From a virus, in the IMG/VR virus record IMGVR_UViG_3300038701_002238, positions 1 to 33,672 of that record: a stretch of 33,672 nt of DNA; one strand, written 5' to 3'. The notes below the pieces were generated by a model. It searched no databases, had not been told where the DNA came from, and saw only the letters and a program-made list of their open reading frames with translations. A program made the position numbers and the translations under genes. Shown here piece after piece: positions 21,407 to 29,294 of the stretch (its first letter is position 1; each line of letters starts with the position of its first letter).

Positions 21407-21799
21407 ATGGTAACGGCTAGTGAAATTTTCATTAAAAACCTTATAGACTTGAGAGAGTCTAAGGGATTGACTCAGGCGAATGTTGCTGAAAGCCTGGATA
21501 TTACCCTTAGAAGGTATCAGAGATATGAGTATGGAGATAATTTTCCTAAACCGGAAACCATTGATTTAATTGCTGAGTTCTACCAAATTGAAGCTTACGA
21601 GCTCTTATCAGAGAGGAATAGTGCGTCCAACCTGATAACATTAAAAAGTGTTTTTGATGTTCTATCGAATAAGGCTAATTTAATCGAGAAAATGTCTAAG
21701 ATCCCGAGCGACTCAAGAGCGTGGCAGGGTATAGAGGCAATGATTAACGGCGCTTTAAACGAGGTTGAGAAGAAGAGTCAGCGCAAGAAGGAGAGCTAA
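21407..21799 (+). CDS. CI-like XRE repressor candidate
   Basis: 130 residues. The N-terminal HTH (G-L-T-Q-A-N-V-A-E-S-L-D-I-T-L-R-R-Y-Q-R-Y-E) is a canonical XRE domain, followed by a helical C-terminal half without the LexA-type autocleavage domain. It diverges from the Cro-like gene, so it is the best candidate for the lysogeny repressor. With no serine-lysine peptidase domain, induction must work otherwise than by RecA-stimulated self-cleavage. No good ribosome site precedes the ATG. Confidence 0.8.
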   Translation: MVTASEIFIKNLIDLRESKGLTQANVAESLDITLRRYQRYEYGDNFPKPETIDLIAEFYQIEAYELLSERNSASNLITLKSVFDVLSNKANLIEKMSKIPSDSRAWQGIEAMINGALNEVEKKSQRKKES

Positions 21800-21944
21800 C
21801 AAGTCTTAATTTACTCTTTTTACGTATTTGAATTTCGATAACCACATACTCATTTTCACTAATTAAGGAACCTTCCTTCATTCCAGAATCATTAAAGCCT
21901 TTAAAAAACTCAAATAATTTATAAATCAAGTTATCAATATCCAT
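21744..21944 (-). CDS. Possible small protein convergent with the repressor
   Basis: 66 residues; the C-terminal 18 codons are antisense to the repressor end, and no ribosome site precedes the ATG. The first 45 residues (L-I-Y-K-L-F-E-F-F-K-G-F, N-E-Y-V-V-I-E-I-Q-I) look protein-like, while the C terminus (S-S-P-S-C-A-D-S-S-S) looks like shadow sequence. Uncertain; the intergenic space is otherwise empty. Confidence 0.35.
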   Translation of the reverse strand: MDIDNLIYKLFEFFKGFNDSGMKEGSLISENEYVVIEIQIRKKSKLRLVSSPSCADSSSQPRLKRR

Positions 21945-21966
21945 TATTTATATTCTAAAGGTTTAT

Positions 21967-21986
21967 GGTAAAATACCGTATAGGTA
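21967..21986. promoter_or_regulatory. Overlapping palindromes before the lipoprotein gene
   Basis: GGTAAAATACC (21967-21977) and TACC-GTATA-GGTA (21974-21986) overlap, about 45-65 bp before the lipoprotein ATG. The GTAA/TTAC-like half sites resemble but do not match the switch operators. It may be a separate control site for a gene expressed in lysogens. Confidence 0.4.
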
Positions 21987-22031
21987 ATATATTCTGTTAA
22001 GAATTAAGAAAATCTTAATATAGGGGCGCTT

Positions 22032-22346
22032 ATGAGAATTTTAATTATACTTAGTTTACTTGCTTCGTGTGCAACATCAACAATAGTTACAAAGCCAACA
22101 AAGCCAAAGCACGCACCAAAGGGATATGTTCCAGTAGGTGTTGCCAGATATTTAAACCAGGGCGCAGATTCTATTATTGAAAAAAGAAGGGAGCATGCTT
22201 TTAAATCTATGAGCGATTCATGTAAGGGCGATTACGAAATCCTCAGAGAAGGTGAGAAAAAAGGCAATTCTTGGGTAGATAATAGCGCAGGATATACAGC
22301 CATTAAGTCTAAGCGATATTGGTATATTGAATTTAAATGTAAATAA
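22032..22346 (+). CDS. Small lipoprotein, possible lysogenic conversion protein
   Basis: 104 residues with a short type II signal, M-R-I-L-I-I-L-S-L-L-A-S-C, and a good lipobox (L-A-S-C at residues 10-13). The mature part is basic at first (K-P-T-K-P-K-H-A-P-K), then alpha/beta with two more cysteines, C-K-G-D-Y-E and a terminal F-K-C-K. A GGGG-type ribosome site precedes the ATG. It stands alone between the repressor and the late block, the usual place for genes expressed from the prophage, such as superinfection-exclusion lipoproteins. That role is inference. Confidence 0.78.
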   Translation: MRILIILSLLASCATSTIVTKPTKPKHAPKGYVPVGVARYLNQGADSIIEKRREHAFKSMSDSCKGDYEILREGEKKGNSWVDNSAGYTAIKSKRYWYIEFKCK

Positions 22347-22401
22347 GGGCCCGAAATAATTAGATATTTAAAAATAATATCTTATTGAATTACTTTTTTA
22401 C

Positions 22402-22439
22402 TTCACAACTCCCCATAGGTTAATTCTATGCTTTATGTA
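22402..22439 (+). promoter_or_regulatory. Candidate promoter for the late-block leader, leaderless start
   Basis: TATGCT (22427-22432) is a fair -10 box, with a weak TTCACA about 19 bp upstream. Transcription would begin at about 22438-22440, at the ATG of the next gene, which has no ribosome site. An AT-rich inverted repeat, AGATATT/AATATCT, follows the lipoprotein stop just upstream and may weakly terminate. Confidence 0.4.
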
Positions 22440-22735
22440 TGGATAAAAACCTTATTGATTTAAAACAAAAAATCCCATCAATTGCAGAGCTTGAAGAGGC
22501 GCATATTCTTAATGTACTTGAGCTTTGCGAATACAAGAGAAATGAAAGCGCCACAGTCTTAGGGATTTGCAAAGAAACTCTATGGTACAAGATTTGTAAG
22601 CTCGAAGAAAAAGGGCATACAATTCCTCAGTATCAAAACAAAAAATTAGAAATTAAGCATCAAAGAAAGCTTTTCCCAACGAACAAAGAAAGGCTTGCGT
22701 ACTATAACGATATTATAAACAGGGATTTTTTATGA
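22439..22735 (+). CDS. Fis/NtrC-type HTH protein, late-regulator candidate
   Basis: 98 residues. Residues about 18-55 match the Fis/NtrC C-terminal HTH (E-E-A-H-I-L-N-V-L-E-L-C, then A-T-V-L-G-I-C-K-E-T-L-W-Y-K-I). No ATPase or receiver domain is present. It is the first gene on the strand that carries terminase and head genes, so it may activate or antiterminate late transcription. It overlaps the next gene by 4 bp (ATGA). Confidence 0.75.
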   Translation: MDKNLIDLKQKIPSIAELEEAHILNVLELCEYKRNESATVLGICKETLWYKICKLEEKGHTIPQYQNKKLEIKHQRKLFPTNKERLAYYNDIINRDFL

Positions 22736-23178
22736 ACGAAACGCAAAGAAGCAAGCTTCTTAACATTAAAGATCACCTAGAGCTAGATAAAGATTTAAAG
22801 ATAAAAGACTTGGAAAAGGAAAATGCGTTTCTGCTCATTCAAGTGAATAAGTATAAAAAAAGGCAAGTTGTTGAGGTCGGTAATAATGAAATATTTGAAA
22901 GGGCCAATGCTAAAATCAAAAAAATTAAAAAAGCACACTCTGAGCATTGCTTAAATATCACAAAAGCTAAGAATAAGTACAGAGACCTTATGATCAAAGA
23001 AATGAATATGAGAAAATTTATAGAAAAAATGATTAAAAATAAGTTTGGCTCTGATGCATTTATAGAGATTATGAATCATATTGATAATCCAGACAAAGCT
23101 AGGAACTTCCCAACAATCGAAAGGCAAGATAGATTTAAAGAGGCAAGAGAGGTGTATTTAAATGAACTCAAGAAATAA
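22732..23178 (+). CDS. Coiled-coil hypothetical protein
   Basis: 148 residues, highly charged (K, E, I, N), with continuous heptad-like helix from about residue 15 to 100 (K-I-K-D-L-E-K-E-N-A-F-L-L-I-Q-V). The C terminus has a short globular-looking segment (F-G-S-D-A-F-I-E-I). It is coupled to both neighbours, overlapping the nuclease gene by 17 bp. Family unknown. Confidence 0.7.
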   Translation: MNETQRSKLLNIKDHLELDKDLKIKDLEKENAFLLIQVNKYKKRQVVEVGNNEIFERANAKIKKIKKAHSEHCLNITKAKNKYRDLMIKEMNMRKFIEKMIKNKFGSDAFIEIMNHIDNPDKARNFPTIERQDRFKEAREVYLNELKK

Positions 23179-23458
23179 AGGTCACTCTTTTGAGAGAGAT
23201 ATTGCAAAGAAATTAAGGTGCGTTTTTCCAAGTGCTCGAAGGCATCTCGAATATCACAAAGAAGACTGTAAGGGCTTTGATTTAGATAATACTGGAAAAT
23301 TTAAAATTCAATGCAAGAGAGGGCGTAACTATGCACCTATCAACAAGATAGAAGAGCCTGAATTGTTGGAGGGTGAGGCGCCTGTGTTAATTACAAAGGG
23401 TGATAAGAAGAAAATTGTTGTTTGTATGTATTTTGAAGATTGGATTAAATTACTTTAA
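23162..23458 (+). CDS. PDDEXK-like nuclease (phage resolvase type)
   Basis: 98 residues. N-K-G-H-S-F-E-R-D-I-A-K-K-L near the start gives the conserved Glu; G-F-D-L-D-N gives the acidic residue, and F-K-I-Q-C-K-R-G provides the Q/E-x-K part of the PD-(D/E)xK fold. Small proteins of this layout in phages are Holliday-junction or repair nucleases. It lies just before the packaging genes, where a resolvase-type nuclease would prepare concatemers. Confidence 0.78.
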   Translation: MNSRNKGHSFERDIAKKLRCVFPSARRHLEYHKEDCKGFDLDNTGKFKIQCKRGRNYAPINKIEEPELLEGEAPVLITKGDKKKIVVCMYFEDWIKLL

Positions 23459-23470
23459 AGGGGTTTTATT

Positions 23471-23644
23471 TTGGATAATTTACCTAGGAAAAATGAACAC
23501 AAGCTCTCATGGGCTAAAACTGTTAATCACTCGGAAGATGTTGGAGAAGTTTTAAATAGGCTTAGCAAAGAGGGTGTTAATGTTTGTGAGATCATAAGAA
23601 TTGCAACACGTGAGTATTTAAGAAAGCACAAGCTTATAGATTAA
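23471..23644 (+). CDS. 57-residue ribbon-helix-helix-like protein
   Basis: TTG start with AAAGGGG upstream. The product has a basic N terminus (L-P-R-K-N-E-H-K-L-S-W), a strand-like W-A-K-T-V-N and two helices (V-G-E-V-L-N-R-L-S-K, then V-C-E-I-I-R-I-A-T-R-E-Y-L-R-K). That fits the ribbon-helix-helix fold of small DNA-binding proteins. It lies immediately before the small terminase, where it might regulate the late operon. Confidence 0.6.
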   Translation: MDNLPRKNEHKLSWAKTVNHSEDVGEVLNRLSKEGVNVCEIIRIATREYLRKHKLID

Positions 23645-23648
23645 TATA

Positions 23649-23672
23649 TTTATATATTTTTATGTATATAAA
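23649..23672 (+). promoter_or_regulatory. AT-only inverted repeat before the small terminase
   Basis: TTTATATA and TATATAAA form an 8-bp perfect inverted repeat with an 8-base loop, 20 bp before the terminase ATG and just before its AAGGA site. It could be an mRNA hairpin affecting initiation or a DNA binding site; packaging sites of P22-like phages also lie in this gene region. Confidence 0.35.
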
Positions 23673-23692
23673 ATAAGGATTAATATTTAATT

Positions 23693-24166
23693 ATGTCAAA
23701 TAAGAAAGATCCAAAATCAAATCTAACGCCCAAGCAAGAATTGTTTTGCATGGAATACCTTAAAGATTTAAATGCGACACAGGCAGCGATAAGGGCTAAA
23801 TACAGCGAGAAAACTGCGCAAGAGCAAAGCTCGAGACTGTTATCAAATGTTATGGTGCAACAATTCATACAAAAGCAATCTAGTAAGAAGATGAAAAAGC
23901 TAGATGTTGAAGCAGAAGATATAATTAAATCAATTATTGAGATTCGTGATATATGCGCAAAGACTGTTAAGGCTCAAAGAAAAGATGGTGAGGAAGTCGA
24001 GTCTTGCGTTGATGCTAGTAGCGCAATTAAATCAAATGAGCTTCTTGGTAAATACATTAAAATGTTCACAGATAAAATTGAGCTATCTGGTGATGAAGAA
24101 AAGCCAATTACCGTTAAGAACATTGATCTTGCTGAAAGGCTTAAAAGCTTAAAGAAGAAAAGCTAA
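23693..24166 (+). CDS. terS: Terminase small subunit (Terminase_2 type)
   Basis: 157 residues. The N terminus L-T-P-K-Q-E-L-F-C-M-E-Y-L-K-D-L-N-A-T-Q-A-A-I-R-A matches the HTH of Terminase_2-type small subunits, followed by A-Q-E-Q-S-S-R-L-L-S and a helical oligomerisation region. It recognises the phage pac site and recruits the large subunit, whose ATG overlaps its stop (TAATG). Confidence 0.93.
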   Translation: MSNKKDPKSNLTPKQELFCMEYLKDLNATQAAIRAKYSEKTAQEQSSRLLSNVMVQQFIQKQSSKKMKKLDVEAEDIIKSIIEIRDICAKTVKAQRKDGEEVESCVDASSAIKSNELLGKYIKMFTDKIELSGDEEKPITVKNIDLAERLKSLKKKS

Positions 24167-25677
24167 TGAATCTCTCTGATTTAACGCGCAAACAATCAAA
24201 TGAATTATACATAGATGTTCTAGCTGATAATGATATTGAGACAATGCGCGAGCTTTGTAAGACTGATTTATTCTTTTTAATGACAGTTGTTTTCAATAGA
24301 AAGGATATTGATAAAGATTTTCTTTATGATAGATGCAGAGAGGTTGAAGCAAATCCTGATGACTATTTAGATTTATGGGCAAGAGAACATTACAAATCTA
24401 CGATTATTACCTATGGAAAAACAATTCAAGATATTTTAATTGACCCTAATATCACAGTGGGTATTTTTAGCCATACAAGGCCCATTGCAAAAGCCTTCCT
24501 GGATCAAATAAAAAGAGAGCTCGAGTCTAATACTTTTCTGCAAGATTTATTTCCAGACGTTTTATATAAAAAACCTCAAAGTGAAGCTACTAAATGGAGT
24601 CTTGATTCTGGTATTATTGTAAAGAGATCACAAAACTCAAAAGAGTGTACGGTTGAGGCTTGGGGTTTAGTTGATGGTCAACCAACTGGTAAGCATTTCA
24701 AAAGATTGATTTATGATGATGTTGTCACGAGAGAGTCAGTAACCACACCAGAGCAGATTAAAAAGACTACAAGCGCACTTGAGCTTTCGTATAATTTAGG
24801 TGCTAAAGGTGGCTCACGGCGCTTTATAGGCACTAGATACCATGCAAATGATACCTATAGAGTGATAATGGATAGAGGCACAGTAACACCTAGAATTTAT
24901 CCTGCACGAGAAGGCGGAAAGATTGATGGCAAGCCTCTTTTTTTAACTGAGAAAGAATTAACTGAGAAACGTAGAGATATGGGCCCATATACTTTCGGAT
25001 CACAAATGCTTCAAAATCCTGTAGCTGATAATTCGATGGGCTTTAAAACTGAATGGCTTAGTTATTATGAAAAAGCAAACTTAGATTTTAAGGGTTGGAA
25101 TTTATATGTCATTGTTGATCCTGCCAATGAGAAAAAGAAGTCTAATGATTATACTGTCATTGTAGTTATTGGACTTGCACCTGATGGTAATTATTATTTA
25201 ATTGATGGTGTAAGAGATAGGCTTAATTTAACCGAGAGAACTTCAAAGGTTTTCGAGTTTGTTAGAGAGTACAACCCATTAAAGGTTATCTACGAAAAGT
25301 ATGGCATTCAGTCGGATGACCAGCACATAAAGTATGTAATGGAGCAACAAAACTATAGATTCAACATTATGACCATTGGCGGTGCTACACCAAAGAATGA
25401 CAGAATTAAAAGACTTATACCTATATTTGAGCAAGGCAAGTTTTGGCTACCTAAAAAGCTATTTTTTACAGATCATGAAGGAAAAACAAAAGATTTTGTA
25501 AGAGATTTTATTGAGGATGAATTTGATTCTTTTCCTGTGTGTATTCACGATGATATGCTTGATTGTATAGCTCGAATAGTTGATCCAAAAGCCTTTGTGA
25601 TATTTCCAAAACCTAAGAAAGAAAAGAAAGATAGCAATATTAATATAATACATGGGCAGGGTTCATGGATGGGGTGA
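24166..25677 (+). CDS. terL: Terminase large subunit
   Basis: 503 residues. The ATPase has an atypical Walker A, W-A-R-E-H-Y-K-S-T (71-79), and Walker B L-I-Y-D-D (181-185). The nuclease domain has D318 in I-V-D-P-A, E377 in I-Y-E-K and H-D-D-M-L-D (461-466), typical RNase H-fold acids. It pumps DNA into the prohead and cuts concatemers by headful packaging. The following small gene starts downstream within a few bases of its stop. Confidence 0.95.
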   Translation: MNLSDLTRKQSNELYIDVLADNDIETMRELCKTDLFFLMTVVFNRKDIDKDFLYDRCREVEANPDDYLDLWAREHYKSTIITYGKTIQDILIDPNITVGIFSHTRPIAKAFLDQIKRELESNTFLQDLFPDVLYKKPQSEATKWSLDSGIIVKRSQNSKECTVEAWGLVDGQPTGKHFKRLIYDDVVTRESVTTPEQIKKTTSALELSYNLGAKGGSRRFIGTRYHANDTYRVIMDRGTVTPRIYPAREGGKIDGKPLFLTEKELTEKRRDMGPYTFGSQMLQNPVADNSMGFKTEWLSYYEKANLDFKGWNLYVIVDPANEKKKSNDYTVIVVIGLAPDGNYYLIDGVRDRLNLTERTSKVFEFVREYNPLKVIYEKYGIQSDDQHIKYVMEQQNYRFNIMTIGGATPKNDRIKRLIPIFEQGKFWLPKKLFFTDHEGKTKDFVRDFIEDEFDSFPVCIHDDMLDCIARIVDPKAFVIFPKPKKEKKDSNINIIHGQGSWMG

Positions 25678-25681
25678 GTTT

Positions 25682-25945
25682 GTGAATATAATCGAACAGA
25701 TAGAAAAAGAATCTTTGAGTAGTTGGAATAGCTTTAACGAGGTTGAGACAATCTTGCTAGAAGTGCCACCTGAGAAGATTGATTTCAAAATTCATAACGC
25801 CTTAGTTGATATTAAGAAATTCACTAAAAAAGGTTGGGATAAGAAGTTATTAAAGGCACAGACAGCTTTAAATAATCTCATTCGAATAAGAGCAGTTTAT
25901 GTGGAGAGTGATTTAATTGCACCTCTTGAGGGAGAAAATGGGTAA
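25682..25945 (+). CDS. Small helical protein between terminase and portal
   Basis: 87 residues from GTG at 25682 (GGGGTGAG just upstream); an in-frame ATG inside the terminase end is less likely. Mostly helix, with E-Q-I-E-K-E-S-L-S-S-W and D-K-K-L-L-K-A-Q-T-A-L-N. It overlaps the next gene by 8 bp. Function unknown; position suggests a packaging or head-assembly helper. Confidence 0.65.
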   Translation: MNIIEQIEKESLSSWNSFNEVETILLEVPPEKIDFKIHNALVDIKKFTKKGWDKKLLKAQTALNNLIRIRAVYVESDLIAPLEGENG

Positions 25946-26141
25946 TGTCGCTTTTTTCCCGATTAAGTTTATCCAAAAACCTGAGAAGTTAATTGCTCTT
26001 GAAAAACTACAGGCTCAAATAAAATACACTAATCAATGCATCGACACTCAAGAAAAAGATAATCCCTTTATGAAAATGGTTAGAAAGCAAAAACTTGCTA
26101 ATAGTTTGAGAGCTCAAATGCACGTAATCAAAGAGCAGTAA
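25938..26141 (+). CDS. Small basic helical protein before portal
   Basis: 67 residues from the ATG at 25938 (GAGGGAG upstream). A hydrophobic start, M-G-N-V-A-F-F-P-I-K-F-I, is followed by long charged helices (I-A-L-E-K-L-Q-A-Q-I-K-Y, V-R-K-Q-K-L-A-N-S-L-R). No family recognised. It is followed by a 65-bp AT-rich gap. Confidence 0.65.
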   Translation: MGNVAFFPIKFIQKPEKLIALEKLQAQIKYTNQCIDTQEKDNPFMKMVRKQKLANSLRAQMHVIKEQ

Positions 26142-26156
26142 TAATATATATAAAAA

Positions 26157-26206
26157 AGTATTATTAAGTATTATTATACAGCAAAATTATTCTTTAACAT
26201 TTAAAC
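26157..26206 (+). promoter_or_regulatory. AT-rich leader with tandem repeat before portal
   Basis: AGTATTATTA occurs twice in tandem (26157-26166, 26167-26176), then AT-rich sequence up to the GTG start of the portal gene, with no ribosome site. A promoter with a leaderless or weakly initiated message is possible, which would separate portal expression from terminase. The evidence is composition and the missing ribosome site. Confidence 0.4.
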
Positions 26207-28360
26207 GTGGAAAAACAATCAAATGACAACGAAGATGTTTTAGTTCGCGCTAAAGAAAGGTTTTCAAACGCACTCGAAGTTGAGTCAGAGAACTTGCGTC
26301 TTGCTGATGAAGATATGCAGTTTAGAGCAGGAGAGCAATGGCCCGAAGAAATTAAAAGGCAAAGAGAGCGCGATAACAAGCCATGTTTAACAATCAACAG
26401 AATCCCTCAAAATATCCACCAAATCACAAACGATCAAAGGCAAAATAGGCCATCAATTAGAATCAATCCTTTCGACGACTATGCAGACGTTGAAACGGCA
26501 AAAATATTACAGGGATTAATAAGAAACATTGAGAATAATTCTCATGCTGATGTTGCTTACGATGTGGCAGCTGACCACGCAGTAACAGGTGGTCGCGGTC
26601 ACTTTAGAATTAAGACTGATTACTGCGATCATATGACCTTCGATCAAGACATTAAAATCTGTGCAATCTTCGATCAAAACGGTGCGATTCTTGATCCTTC
26701 ACATAAACAACCAGACGGCTCAGACGCTAGCTTTGGCTTTGTTTATGAAGATATTTCAAAAGATGAATTTAGAGCGCAATGGCCTGACTCAAAGATGTGT
26801 GAGGCTGGCTTTGATTGGGGCGATGTTGATGCTCTGTGGTCTGATAAAAATACCGTAAGAATAGCAGAATACTTTGAGAAAACTTATAAAAAAGACACTC
26901 TTTATCTGCTTGAAGATGGCTCTACAGTTTTAAAGTCAGATATTAAAAAGAATAAAGAAACTGTTAACGCTTTAATGGAGCAAGCAGGAATTGAGGATTT
27001 AGATTCCTACCTTAAAAACCTAGAGAGTCGTGAAACTCAAGTGCCAATTGTTATGTGGTACAAAATGAATGGTGAAGAAGTTTTAGAAAAAACTGAGTGG
27101 CCATCAAAATATATCCCAATTATTCCAGTTTACGGCGAAGTTCTTTATGTAAAAGGAAAGAAAGTCACTGAGGGGATAGTTAGACACGCTAAAGACCCAC
27201 AAAGAATGTACAACTACTGGGCAACTTGTGAGACTGAGACAATTGCACTAGCTCCAAAGGCTCCCTTTATAGGTGCGGAAGGTCAGTTTGAAGGTCATGA
27301 AGCTAAGTGGAATACTGCCAATGTTAAAAACTGGACGTTCTTAGAATATAAACCAACTTTGCTTGATAATGGGCAAATGGCACCACCGCCACAAAGACAA
27401 TATGGTGAAGCTAATACTCAACATATAACACAAGCTAGAATGCTTGCTAGTGATGATTTAAAGGCTACTACAGGTATCTATGATGCTGCCCTTGGCAATC
27501 AATCAAATGAGCAAAGCGGTGTCGCTATACGTTCACGCTCAATGCAATCTCAAACAGGTAATTTTCATTTTATAGATAATCTTTCAAGGTCAATCGCTCA
27601 TGCAGGGCGAATCATTGTCGAGCTTATACCTGTAATTTACGATACTGAGAGAGCAGTCAGGGTTATTGGTACAGAAGATGAGCAAGAGTTAGTTCACTTA
27701 AATAAAGTTTTTACAGATGAGAAAGGCGAAAAGAAAAAATATGATGTTTCACTTGGAAAATATGATGTTGTTGTTGATGTAGGCCCGAGTTATGCAACGA
27801 AAAGGCAAGAGGCAGTCGCTTCTATGCTTGATCTTTCACGTTCTAATCCTCAATTAACTGCCGTTGCTGGCGACTTAATGGTTAAGAATATGGATTGGCC
27901 ACTAGCCAATGAAATATCAGAGAGAATTAAGAAAACTATTGATCCTAAAATTCTTGGTGAGAATGAGGGTGAAGTACCGCCAGAGATTCAAGCTCAAATG
28001 GATGAGATGAATATGATTATCGAGCAAATGACCGCTCAACTAGATGATGCAAGATACAAGCTTGATAACAAAACCTTAGAGCTCGAATCTAAAGAGCGAA
28101 TCGAATTTGCAAAGCTTGAGAATGATCTAAGAATTAAAAGTGCTGAACTAAGTGTTAAAGAAAGCGCAAATCCTAATCAAATATCAATTCTATTACAAGA
28201 AATCGCACAAATTAACGAACGTATGGAGCTACTTAAAATCGATAGCCCTATCTCGCAAGATGAAATCGCTGAACAACTAGAAAACGAAATACAAAATAAT
28301 AACCTTCCTGGTGGGGTAGCACCAGAGAATACGGGCCATGCGCCTATGGGAGAAATTTAA
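26207..28360 (+). CDS. Portal protein, P22 gp1-like
   Basis: 717 residues, close to P22 portal (725). The start region R-A-K-E-R-F-S-N-A-L-E-V-E-S-E-N and D-M-Q-F-R-A-G-E-Q-W-P, then I-N-R-I-P-Q-N-I-H-Q-I-T-N-D-Q-R-Q-N-R-P, are typical of the family. The C-terminal 120 residues are a long helical barrel-like region (Q-M-D-E-M-N-M-I-I-E-Q-M). It forms the dodecameric ring for DNA entry and exit. The GTG at 26207 is the first possible start after an in-frame stop, and no ribosome site is visible. Confidence 0.94.
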   Translation: MEKQSNDNEDVLVRAKERFSNALEVESENLRLADEDMQFRAGEQWPEEIKRQRERDNKPCLTINRIPQNIHQITNDQRQNRPSIRINPFDDYADVETAKILQGLIRNIENNSHADVAYDVAADHAVTGGRGHFRIKTDYCDHMTFDQDIKICAIFDQNGAILDPSHKQPDGSDASFGFVYEDISKDEFRAQWPDSKMCEAGFDWGDVDALWSDKNTVRIAEYFEKTYKKDTLYLLEDGSTVLKSDIKKNKETVNALMEQAGIEDLDSYLKNLESRETQVPIVMWYKMNGEEVLEKTEWPSKYIPIIPVYGEVLYVKGKKVTEGIVRHAKDPQRMYNYWATCETETIALAPKAPFIGAEGQFEGHEAKWNTANVKNWTFLEYKPTLLDNGQMAPPPQRQYGEANTQHITQARMLASDDLKATTGIYDAALGNQSNEQSGVAIRSRSMQSQTGNFHFIDNLSRSIAHAGRIIVELIPVIYDTERAVRVIGTEDEQELVHLNKVFTDEKGEKKKYDVSLGKYDVVVDVGPSYATKRQEAVASMLDLSRSNPQLTAVAGDLMVKNMDWPLANEISERIKKTIDPKILGENEGEVPPEIQAQMDEMNMIIEQMTAQLDDARYKLDNKTLELESKERIEFAKLENDLRIKSAELSVKESANPNQISILLQEIAQINERMELLKIDSPISQDEIAEQLENEIQNNNLPGGVAPENTGHAPMGEI

Positions 28361-29275
28361 ATGAGCAATGAAACTGATTCGATCGAAGTTCAAACTAATG
28401 AAAACACTACAGAGATAGCTACTCAAGGAGTGGAAAATAATCTTAGTGATGAAATTGAAAACGAAGAAGAAACAAGCACCGATTCTGACGACAACATGGA
28501 AGATGACGCAGAAGAAAACGAAGAAACTGAGGACTCGGACACTCAGGAAAAGGAAGGTGAAGAGGTATCTAATAAGCCTAAATCTAATGGGTTTAAAAAG
28601 CGCATTGATAAGCTTAAAAGAAAAGAGGCTGATGCTCTTAGAGAAGTTGAATACTGGAAAGCTAAGGCGCTACAGGAAAAAAATCAACTTGAAAAAGAAG
28701 AGCCAAAAGCTAGCGTTCAAAGTGACTCAAAGCCGACACCAGATGATTTTGAAACTCAAGAAGAGTTTATTGATGCTCTGACAGATTGGAAATTAAACAC
28801 TGCTTTAAAACAAAAAGATGAAAACTCGAAGAAGGATTCTTTGAGGCAAAAAGAAATTGAGACTGCACAGAAATGGCAATCTAATATAGAAAAGTTTTCT
28901 CAAGAGAATAATGTTGAAGACTTTGGGGATTTCATTGAAGAGAACCTTGACGGAATTTCAGCAAGCGAAACTGTTGAGAGGGCAATCCTAGAAAGCGATC
29001 TAGGCCCTAATATTCTTTATCATCTAGCAGAAAATCCAGACTTAGCAGAGAGAATAAGTAAACTCTCAGACACTCAAGCTCTTATGGAGATTGGTGTTAT
29101 CAAGAGTCAATTGTCTAAACCAAAACAAACAAAACAAACAACAAAAAAGAAAACTAATGCGCCTACTCCGATAGCTTCGGTTCGTGGTGGTGGTGTGGCC
29201 AACAAGTCACTAAGTAATCCTAACCTCACACAAGCAGAATATGAAGCTCTTAGGGCGCAAAAATCAGCAGTCTAA
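28361..29275 (+). CDS. Scaffolding protein
   Basis: 304 residues. The first 75 are extremely acidic (E, D, T, N), followed by K-R-I-D-K-L-K-R-K-E and a largely helical middle. The C terminus is basic (K-Q-T-K-Q-T-T-K-K-K-T), as in P22-like scaffolds whose basic end binds coat. It begins 1 bp after the portal stop and precedes coat, the standard scaffold position. It directs prohead assembly and then leaves the capsid. Confidence 0.92.
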   Translation: MSNETDSIEVQTNENTTEIATQGVENNLSDEIENEEETSTDSDDNMEDDAEENEETEDSDTQEKEGEEVSNKPKSNGFKKRIDKLKRKEADALREVEYWKAKALQEKNQLEKEEPKASVQSDSKPTPDDFETQEEFIDALTDWKLNTALKQKDENSKKDSLRQKEIETAQKWQSNIEKFSQENNVEDFGDFIEENLDGISASETVERAILESDLGPNILYHLAENPDLAERISKLSDTQALMEIGVIKSQLSKPKQTKQTTKKKTNAPTPIASVRGGGVANKSLSNPNLTQAEYEALRAQKSAV

Positions 29276-29294
29276 TAGCTGAAAAGGAAAAGAA

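Noticed and set aside
23649-23672. Terminator before the small terminase
   Set aside because: The stem is entirely A/T and would be too weak; it is kept only as a possible regulatory repeat.
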